From assembly GCA_036733305.1 (NCBI GenBank), contig DAINAT010000139.1, positions 1 to 7,725 of the forward strand: a DNA stretch of 7,725 nucleotides, in the 5' to 3' direction. A model generated the notes under the pieces. The model did not search any database. It was not told the origin of the DNA and saw only the letters and a program-made list of their open reading frames with translations. Origin of the DNA: UBA7672 sp036733305. Lineage in GTDB: Bacteria; Pseudomonadota; Alphaproteobacteria; Caulobacterales; Hyphomonadaceae. Shown here one piece after another: positions 1 through 5,245 of the stretch (within the stretch, counting starts at the first letter, position 1; each line of letters opens with the position of its first letter). The position numbers were made by a program, and so were the translations under genes.

Positions 1-98
1 CGCGAGGATATATCCATAACCGAGCCGCGCTTTTTGCGGTTCTCCCGCCTCAGCAGCTCCAGCGGCGTTTCCCCGCTAAACATTGGCATTAGTTGCAT
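1..98 (-). CDS. Possible 5' end of an unidentified gene, running off the left edge
   Basis: A minus-strand frame opens right after an in-frame TAA (complement of 108-110) and stays open to the window edge, giving about 32 codons. There are three in-frame ATGs, at 98, 89 and 83. From the last, the peptide starts MFSGETPLELLRRENRKKRG, followed by SVMDISS. It reads like a real protein N-terminus: charged, with a basic RRENRKKRG stretch and mostly G/C third positions. The plus-strand reading of the same bases is an unnatural Ser/Cys-rich string. A purine-rich AGGGGG (complement of 111-116) lies 12 nt before the first ATG, a longer spacing than ideal. It would be transcribed divergently from fpr. 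I do not recognise the family, and the visible part is too short to assign a function. It could also be a chance open frame. Confidence 0.42.
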   Translation of the reverse strand, partial: MQLMPMFSGETPLELLRRENRKKRGSVMDISS

Positions 99-103
99 TT
101 GCC

Positions 104-122
104 GGACTTACCCCCTAGGTCC
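104..122. promoter_or_regulatory. Imperfect dyad in the spacer upstream of fpr
   Basis: GGACTTA (104-110) and TAGGTCC (116-122) are inverted repeats matching at 6 of 7 positions, separated by CCCCC. The dyad sits between the fpr start (175) and the possible divergent minus-strand start (98). This is where an operator for either gene would be expected. No convincing -35/-10 pair was found near it. An operator role is inference; the symmetry is what is seen. Confidence 0.25.
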
Positions 123-174
123 AGCCTGCGCGAAACGGGCCCGGACGGGGGCTTCGTCAGAGCCCCAGGACAAC

Positions 175-990
175 ATGACGGACGCTGTCGACAAGCCCGC
201 AGAAAAGCCTGCCAAATCGCCAAATGCCCCCACCGAGGAGACGGTTCTCTCGGTGAAGCATTACACGGACAGGATGTTCTCCTTCCGCATCACGCGGCCG
301 CCGACCTTCCGCTTCCGCTCGGGCGAGTTCGTGATGATCGGCCTCGAGGGGCCCAACGGCAAACCGCTATTGCGCGCCTATTCCATCGCCAGCCCGAGCT
401 GGGACGAGGAGCTGGAATTCTTCTCGATCAAGGTTCCCGACGGCCCCCTCACCTCGAAGCTCCAGCTTATCAAGCCGGGCGACAAGGTCCTGCTGGGACG
501 CAAATCGACCGGCACGCTGGTTCATGACGCCCTTACGCCAGGCAAGCGGCTGTACTGCTTCTCGACCGGCACCGGGCTCGCTCCCTTTGCATCCGTGATC
601 CGCGATCCGGACACCTATGAACGGTTCGAGCAGGTGATTGTCACGCACACTTGCCGTGAAGTCGGCGAATTGAAGTACGGACAGGAGCTAGTCGAAAGCC
701 TGCGCGACGACCCGTTGGTTGGGGAGCACTTCAAACGCCTCGTGCACTACACCACCGTGACTCGCGAGCCCTGGCCCAATCAGGAGCGCATCACGACGTG
801 CATCGAGAAAGGCATCCTGTTTGCCGATCTTGAAGTCCCGCCGCTGGATCCGGCCGTCGATCGCGTCATGGTTTGCGGCTCGATGGATATGATCAACGAC
901 ATCAAGGCGCTGGTCGAAAAGGCGGGCCTCAAGGAGGGCTCCAACGCCCACCCGGCCGAGTTCGTGATCGAAAAAGCATTCGTCGGCTAG
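175..990 (+). CDS. fpr: Ferredoxin-NADP+ reductase (FAD, bacterial subclass I)
   Basis: A soluble FAD enzyme that exchanges electrons between NADPH and ferredoxin or flavodoxin, usually linked to redox balance, oxidative stress and Fe-S or biosynthetic electron supply. The protein is 271 aa from the ATG at 175, a normal length after a short Lys/Pro-rich N-terminal tail (residues 1-20). The FAD domain carries RAYS (67-70) and GPLTS (90-94). The NADP domain carries STGTGLAP (130-137) and VCGSMDM (233-239). The C-terminus ends in AFVG, the type of tail known from Rhodobacter-like subclass I enzymes, which stack the terminal aromatic on FAD. AGGA at 167-170 precedes the ATG by 4 nt. The frame is open upstream to an ATG at 34, but that extension is Ser/Cys-rich and overlaps the probable divergent gene, so I reject it. 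The stop overlaps that of the convergent monooxygenase. Confidence 0.93.
   Translation: MTDAVDKPAEKPAKSPNAPTEETVLSVKHYTDRMFSFRITRPPTFRFRSGEFVMIGLEGPNGKPLLRAYSIASPSWDEELEFFSIKVPDGPLTSKLQLIKPGDKVLLGRKSTGTLVHDALTPGKRLYCFSTGTGLAPFASVIRDPDTYERFEQVIVTHTCREVGELKYGQELVESLRDDPLVGEHFKRLVHYTTVTREPWPNQERITTCIEKGILFADLEVPPLDPAVDRVMVCGSMDMINDIKALVEKAGLKEGSNAHPAEFVIEKAFVG
987..990. other. Overlapping convergent stop codons (CTAG)
   Basis: The palindrome CTAG gives fpr its TAG (988-990) and the monooxygenase its TAG on the other strand (987-989). The coding regions overlap by 4 bp. There is no space for an intergenic intrinsic terminator, so each transcript must end inside the other gene's 3' part. Confidence 0.95.
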
Positions 991-2507
991 GCCGGAACTT
1001 TCGCCGCGTCGTACATGAACTCTTCTCCATCGAGATCGATCCTGGGAAACTCGTCCTTCTCGCGCCAATAATCCTGTGTGTGCTGCCAGTCGCGCAGCTC
1101 ACCGCGTTTGGGCAGCAGATGCATTCCGCGCATGACATAGCCGGGGTTGAAATCCTCCGGATCAATCCACGTCGACAGCTTCATGTCCTTCAGCTTCGGC
1201 GGGATCGCCACTTCGACGCGCCTGGCGCCGATCGTCTTCATGTGCGCCAGCAAGCGAACGATGAAGTCCGCCATGATATCGACACGCAACGTCCAGCTGG
1301 CGCGGAAATAGCCGAATACCCAGGCCATGTTCGGCACGCCCGTGAACATCATGCCGCGATAAGTGACAGTGTCGGAGAATGACAGCGGCTTGTCATCGAT
1401 CTGGAAGGCGATGTCGCCCAGCGGGCTGAGATCAAAACCCGTCGCGGTGACAATGATATCCGCCTGCAACTCCTTGCCCGACTTTGTGAGGATGCCGGCT
1501 TCGGTGAAGCGCTCGATCTCGTCGGTGACGACAGATGCCTTGCCGGAAGCGATGCCCTTGAAGAGATCGCCGTCCGGGATGAAGGCAATACGCTGCCGCC
1601 ACGGCCTGTATTTCGGCGTGAAATGCTTTGCGACGTCGTAGTCTTCGCCCAGGAACATCTTCACCGCAGCGAGCAGTTCGGCCTTCACCGCCTCCGGCTC
1701 CTCGCGTGAGCGGCGGGTGAAATCGTCCTGCGCTTTCAGGATCTGCCTGCGGGTGATCTCGTGGATCCACGTCTCATCCACCTGCAGGGCGCGCAGTTGT
1801 TCCGCGATCTCGATCGCATTGCGCCCCGGGATGAAATAGGTTGGCGAACGCTGGAGCATGGTCACGTGCTCAACATCCTGCGCCACGTTCGGCACAAGCG
1901 TGGCCGCAGTGGCGCCTGAGCCGATGACGATCATCCGCTTGCCTTTGTAGTCGAGATCTTCAGGCCAGGTCTGCGGATGTACAATACGGCCCTTGAAGTC
2001 CGCCATGCCGGGCCATTCGGGCGTGTAGCCACTGGCGTGGCGATAATAGCCCTGACACATCCAGAGGAAATTTGTCGTGAAGCGGACCCGTTCTTCGGTT
2101 CCGGCTTTTTCAGCTTCGATCGTCCAGAGATTGTCACGGCTCGACCAGTCCGCCCGCACGATGCGGTGGCCATAGCGGATGCGCCCCCCGAGATCGTTGT
2201 CTTCGATCACTTCATTCATGTAGGTGAGAATCTCTGCCGCCGTCGCGATCGGCGGACCAACCCACGGCTTGAAGCGATAACCGAAGGTATGCAGGTCGCT
2301 GTCAGACCGTATGCCCGGGTATTTGTGGGTGATCCACGTACCGCCGAAGCTCTCCTGGACTTCGAGCACCACGAAGCTGGCGCCCGGCAACTGTGTCTTC
2401 AGGTGATAGGCGGCGCCCACGCCGGAAATGCCGGCCCCGACTATGAGAACGTCAAAATGTTCTGCGGCCTGTCCTGTCCTGGCGGCGCTGGTCTGTGATG
2501 CGGTCAT
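987..2507 (-). CDS. Flavin-dependent Baeyer-Villiger-type monooxygenase, EthA-like
   Basis: Predicted FAD/NADPH monooxygenase of 506 aa that inserts oxygen into ketones to give esters or lactones, or oxidises sulfur in thioamides as mycobacterial EthA does. The first Rossmann motif GAGISG (24-29) follows a short tail, and GGTW (55-58) matches the FAD-binding region. The type I Baeyer-Villiger fingerprint FxGxxxHxxxWP is complete, as FKGRIVHPQTWP (171-182). The second dinucleotide motif GSGATA (196-201) should bind NADPH, and TATGFD (354-359) is the usual C-terminal flavoprotein motif. The stretch HPQxWPEDLDYxGKR plus GSGATA closely recalls EthA (about 489 aa) rather than cyclohexanone monooxygenases. 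The ATG at 2507 has GGA 5 nt upstream and an in-frame stop just before. No signal peptide is visible, so it is probably cytosolic. It is divergent from acs and convergent with fpr. The actual substrate cannot be read from sequence. Confidence 0.9.
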   Translation of the reverse strand: MTASQTSAARTGQAAEHFDVLIVGAGISGVGAAYHLKTQLPGASFVVLEVQESFGGTWITHKYPGIRSDSDLHTFGYRFKPWVGPPIATAAEILTYMNEVIEDNDLGGRIRYGHRIVRADWSSRDNLWTIEAEKAGTEERVRFTTNFLWMCQGYYRHASGYTPEWPGMADFKGRIVHPQTWPEDLDYKGKRMIVIGSGATAATLVPNVAQDVEHVTMLQRSPTYFIPGRNAIEIAEQLRALQVDETWIHEITRRQILKAQDDFTRRSREEPEAVKAELLAAVKMFLGEDYDVAKHFTPKYRPWRQRIAFIPDGDLFKGIASGKASVVTDEIERFTEAGILTKSGKELQADIIVTATGFDLSPLGDIAFQIDDKPLSFSDTVTYRGMMFTGVPNMAWVFGYFRASWTLRVDIMADFIVRLLAHMKTIGARRVEVAIPPKLKDMKLSTWIDPEDFNPGYVMRGMHLLPKRGELRDWQHTQDYWREKDEFPRIDLDGEEFMYDAAKVPA

Positions 2508-2570
2508 GTTATTCCATCGCGTTTCGGCAACAGCCTTGAACCCTTACGACAGCAGACTACGCCCGGGCTC

Positions 2571-2588
2571 GATTGACCATGATCAATC
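2571..2588. promoter_or_regulatory. CRP/FNR-family (FNR/FixK-like) binding site
   Basis: GATTGACCATGATCAATC is an 18-bp palindrome with a single mismatched pair. Its core is TTGA (2573-2576), N6, TCAA (2583-2586), the FNR/FixK/Dnr consensus TTGA-N6-TCAA, and it differs from TTGAT-N4-ATCAA by one base. The centre is about 124 bp before the acs start and about 72 bp before the monooxygenase start, so it could serve either gene. The match is seen directly; oxygen or redox control of the neighbours is inferred from known FNR-family sites. Confidence 0.62.
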
Positions 2589-2619
2589 TCCCTGTCTGAA
2601 ACCTGCAATCAAGCGTCAA

Positions 2620-2641
2620 TGAACGCCTTCGGGGCGCTTCA
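2620..2641 (+). promoter_or_regulatory. Hairpin upstream of acs
   Basis: TGAACGCC (2620-2627) pairs with GGCG-c-TTCA (2633-2641) around a TTCGG loop, with one bulged C. This gives a stable 8-bp stem about 60 nt before the acs start. AAGCG (2611-2615) can pair instead with CGCTT (2635-2639), so an alternative fold exists. No T-run follows, so it is not a canonical terminator. A leader-RNA or protein-binding role is only a possibility. Confidence 0.35.
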
Positions 2642-2659
2642 TCTTCGGGCGAAAATGGG

Positions 2660-2682
2660 CCAAGAAGCTGATCCCAAGAAGC
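2660..2682 (+). repeat. 9-bp direct repeat CCAAGAAGC upstream of acs
   Basis: CCAAGAAGC occurs at 2660-2668 and 2674-2682, exactly 14 bp apart start to start. It ends 21 bp before the acs ATG, just ahead of the ribosome binding site GAGGG (2694-2698). Spaced identical half-sites can be binding sites for direct-repeat regulators, but I recognise no specific factor. Confidence 0.4.
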
Positions 2683-2703
2683 CTTTACAATCCGAGGGTC
2701 CCC

Positions 2704-4536
2704 ATGTCCGAGAGCCACGTCTATCCCGTGCCGCCGGAATTCGCCGCGAAAGCGCTGGTGAATGCTGAAAAGTACGAGGAAATGTACGCAGCTTCGGTGG
2801 CCGATCCAGAAGCGTTCTGGCGCCAGCACGGCAAGCGCCTGCGCTGGATCAGCCCCTACACCAAGGTCAAGAACGTCAACTGGGACATCTCGAAGACCAA
2901 CGACCCGAAAGACCTGTACGTGAAATGGTTCGAGGACGGCACGCTGAACGTGTCGGCCAACTGCATTGATCGTCACCTGCCGGAGAAGGCCGACGTCACC
3001 GCTTTCCTGTTCGAGGGGGATGACCCCTCCGTCTCGAAACGCATCACGTATTCCGAGCTGTATTCACACGTCTGCCGCTTTGCGAACGTGCTGAAGGGCC
3101 AAGGCGTCAAGAAAGGTGACCGCGTCACCATCTATATGCCGATGATCCCCGAGGCTGCTTACGCAATGCTCGCCTGCGCGCGGATCGGTGCGGTTCACTC
3201 GGTGGTTTTCGGCGGCTTTTCGCCCGACTCCCTCGCCGGGAGGATCGATGATTGTGCTTCGACCTGCGTGATCACGGCTGACGAAGGCGTACGCGGCGGC
3301 AAACCGATCCCGCTCAAGGTCAACGTTGACGCCTCGCTCGACAGGCTCGGCGCTGCCTCCACGGTCAAATCCGTCATTGTGGTCAAACGCACCGGTGGCA
3401 AGGTGGGCATGAGCGCAGGCCGCGACCACTGGTATGAGGATCTGGCCGCAAACGTGTCAGACGATTGCGAACCGGAAGAGATGAGCGCGGAAGACCCGCT
3501 GTTCATCCTGTACACGTCGGGCTCCACGGGCAAACCCAAAGGTGTCTTGCACACCACGGGCGGATATCTCGTCTGGGCTTCGATGACCCATGAGATTGTC
3601 TTCGACTACAAGCCGGGCGAGGTCTTCTGGTGCACGGCGGATATCGGCTGGGTCACGGGCCACTCCTATGTGGTCTATGGCCCGCTTGCGAACGGCGCGA
3701 CCACGCTGATGTTCGAGGGCATCCCCACATGGCCCGACGCCTCGCGCTTCTGGAAGACGGTGGACAAGCACAAGGTGTCGATCTTCTACACCGCGCCGAC
3801 NNNNNNNNNNNNNNNNNNNNNNNNNNNNNNNNNNNNNNNNNNNNNNNNNNNNNNNNNNNNNNNNNNNNNNNNNNNNNNNNNNNNNNNNNNNNNNNNNNNN
3901 GCGAAGCCGTTCTTCTCGATCCGTCCGGAACTGGTCGACGACAAGGGAACCGTTCTGGAAGGCGCAACTGCCGGCAATCTCTGCATTCTCGACTCGTGGC
4001 CGGGCCAGATGCGCACGGTCTATGGCGATCATACGCGCTTCGTGGACACCTATTTCCGCACCTATCCGGGCAAGTACTTCACCGGCGACGGCTGCCGCCG
4101 TGATGAAGACGGATACTACTGGATCACCGGCCGGGTGGATGACGTCATCAACGTATCAGGCCACCGTCTCGGCACCGCCGAAGTTGAAAGCGCACTCGTT
4201 GCGCATCCGAAAGTGGCTGAAGCTGCTGTCGTCGGCTATCCGCACCCGATCAAGGGCCAAGGCATCTATGCCTATGTTTCACTGATGGCAGGCGAAACGC
4301 CAACGGATGAGCTCAAGAAGGAACTCGTTTCCCATGTGCGCAAGGAAATCGGTCCGATTGCGTCGCCAGACGTGATCCAGTTTGCGCCGGGGTTGCCGAA
4401 AACACGTTCCGGCAAGATCATGCGCCGGATCCTGCGCAAGATTGCTGAAAACGACTTCTCCAACCTGGGCGACACATCAACTTTGGCCGATCCGGCCGTT
4501 GTCGATGACCTCGTTAAGAACCGAGCTAATAAATAG
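2704..4536 (+). CDS. acs: Acetyl-CoA synthetase (AMP-forming), interrupted by an assembly gap
   Basis: Converts acetate, ATP and CoA to acetyl-CoA via acetyl-AMP in the cytosol, the high-affinity route for acetate use. It is an ANL-superfamily enzyme. The N-terminal region includes SPYTKVKNVNW, the P-loop YTSGSTGKPKG precedes the gap, and after it come SWPGQMRT, YFTGDGCRRDEDGYYWITGRVDD and NVSGHRLGTAEVESALVAHPK. The C-terminus has PKTRSGKIMRRILRK, whose lysine after SG is the known acylation switch (K609 in Salmonella Acs). Nominal length is 610 residues including 34 unknown. Aligning from memory with E. coli Acs (652 aa), about 45 residues too few lie between YTAP and the KPFF block, so the real protein is about 655 aa. 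The GEPINP and DTWWQTETG active-site motifs fall in the gap and cannot be checked. GAGGG at 2694-2698 supports the ATG. Confidence 0.95.
   Translation: MSESHVYPVPPEFAAKALVNAEKYEEMYAASVADPEAFWRQHGKRLRWISPYTKVKNVNWDISKTNDPKDLYVKWFEDGTLNVSANCIDRHLPEKADVTAFLFEGDDPSVSKRITYSELYSHVCRFANVLKGQGVKKGDRVTIYMPMIPEAAYAMLACARIGAVHSVVFGGFSPDSLAGRIDDCASTCVITADEGVRGGKPIPLKVNVDASLDRLGAASTVKSVIVVKRTGGKVGMSAGRDHWYEDLAANVSDDCEPEEMSAEDPLFILYTSGSTGKPKGVLHTTGGYLVWASMTHEIVFDYKPGEVFWCTADIGWVTGHSYVVYGPLANGATTLMFEGIPTWPDASRFWKTVDKHKVSIFYTAPXXXXXXXXXXXXXXXXXXXXXXXXXXXXXXXXXXAKPFFSIRPELVDDKGTVLEGATAGNLCILDSWPGQMRTVYGDHTRFVDTYFRTYPGKYFTGDGCRRDEDGYYWITGRVDDVINVSGHRLGTAEVESALVAHPKVAEAAVVGYPHPIKGQGIYAYVSLMAGETPTDELKKELVSHVRKEIGPIASPDVIQFAPGLPKTRSGKIMRRILRKIAENDFSNLGDTSTLADPAVVDDLVKNRANK
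3801..3900. other. Assembly gap (100 Ns) within acs
   Basis: A run of exactly 100 Ns, a conventional placeholder for a gap of unknown size. The acs frame happens to be preserved across it. The conserved spacing of the enzyme implies a true gap of about 230-240 bp, so downstream coordinates are probably about 135 bp too low. Confidence 0.9.
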
Positions 4537-4552
4537 CGCTATCGGAAACGTC

Positions 4553-5239
4553 GTGGCGCGTGAAACTGGCATACTCGTGGACTGGCATGACTCGCGAGGC
4601 TTCGGATTTATCCGTCGCCCAGCGGGTGGGAAACTCTATGTCCACATGAAGTCGATCGGCAAAAGTGTCGAACGACCGAAAACAGGTGACAGTCTTTCAT
4701 ACGAAGTCAGTCGTGGATCTGATGGCCGCCCTGTAGCCGTCAACGTGCACAACCATGGAACACCGAAGACGCAATCAGCTCCCGCGTCCGCCCCTTCTCC
4801 CGATGTCGCCTCGAAGCCGGCGCGTCCGAAGCCGGAGCCTGGCCTCCTGAGCATATCGACCCGCGTGGCGGCTGCCGCCGTCATTCTCGTGCTTCTTGCG
4901 AACAACATCATGCTGGAGCGCTTCCCCATATGGGTGGGCCTGCTCTACTTGATCGCAGGCATCGCTTCATTCGTGTTCTATCAAGCAGACAAGCGCGCGG
5001 CGGAGCGGCGGGAATGGCGCGAGCCGGAGCGCCGACTTCACCTCCTCGACCTCACCTTCGGGATCATTGGCGGCCTGCTTGCGCAGCACGTGCTCAGGCA
5101 CAAGACCTACAAGCCGGGCTTTGTCACAGTGACCGCGCTGATCACAGCGCTGCACGTTCTGACGCTGGGGCTGATCATGTTCGGCGTTTACGCGCCGGGT
5201 TCGATTGGCGACTTCTTCCGCCAGTCTTTCCACGGCTAG
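4553..5239 (+). CDS. Cold-shock domain / DUF1294 fusion membrane protein
   Basis: A two-part protein of 228 aa from the GTG at 4553. Residues 5-66 form a cold-shock domain: GILVDW, RNP1-like RGFGFI (15-20) and RNP2-like LYVH (28-31), expected to bind single-stranded RNA or DNA. A Pro/Ala/Ser-rich linker (about 70-97) leads to a hydrophobic DUF1294 region with about four membrane segments (about 103-118, 126-143, 166-181, 191-212). It carries the family signature YQADKRAA (143-150), EWREPE (154-159) and RHKTYKPGF (182-190). The function of DUF1294 is unknown; the cold-shock fusion is a recurring bacterial architecture. The GTG lies 4 nt after GGAAA (4544-4548) and immediately precedes the domain. 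An in-frame ATG at 4505 would add 16 residues and overlap acs by 32 bp, but I see no good ribosome site for it. It lies 16 bp after acs, so it is probably co-transcribed. Confidence 0.82.
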   Translation: MARETGILVDWHDSRGFGFIRRPAGGKLYVHMKSIGKSVERPKTGDSLSYEVSRGSDGRPVAVNVHNHGTPKTQSAPASAPSPDVASKPARPKPEPGLLSISTRVAAAAVILVLLANNIMLERFPIWVGLLYLIAGIASFVFYQADKRAAERREWREPERRLHLLDLTFGIIGGLLAQHVLRHKTYKPGFVTVTALITALHVLTLGLIMFGVYAPGSIGDFFRQSFHG

Positions 5240-5245
5240 CGGAGA

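Larger units (their letters stand above)
2508..2703. promoter_or_regulatory. Divergent intergenic control region, monooxygenase / acs
   Basis: A 196-bp spacer without a credible gene, between two divergent start codons, so it must carry both promoters. It contains an FNR/FixK-type palindrome (2571-2588), a GC-rich hairpin (2620-2641) and a 9-bp direct repeat (2660-2682), each listed separately. I could not pick a reliable sigma70-like -35/-10 pair on either strand. TACAAT at 2686-2691 resembles a -10 box but lies too close to the acs ribosome binding site to be a likely promoter. Confidence 0.7.

Noticed and set aside
18..41. Hairpin-like sequence with a T-run (AACCG...CGGTT) near the left edge
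   Set aside because: The T-run is in the loop rather than after the stem, and the sequence lies inside the probable minus-strand gene, so it is not a credible terminator.
34..174. N-terminal extension of fpr from the ATG at 34
   Set aside because: The extension is Ser/Cys/Arg-rich, is not part of the Fpr fold, and overlaps the more plausible divergent minus-strand gene. AGGA supports the ATG at 175.
2686..2691. TACAAT as a -10 promoter element for acs
   Set aside because: No matching -35 lies at the right distance, and transcription would begin within the ribosome binding site, which would then be useless.
3457..4032. Minus-strand open frame running across the N gap
   Set aside because: It is antisense to conserved acs, is open only because Ns contain no stops, and has no recognisable motif.
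4382..4552. Long upstream start for the cold-shock/DUF1294 gene inside acs
   Set aside because: The segment 4382-4504 is acs read in another frame and lacks cold-shock homology. The ATG at 4505 remains possible but lacks a ribosome site, while the GTG at 4553 directly precedes the domain.
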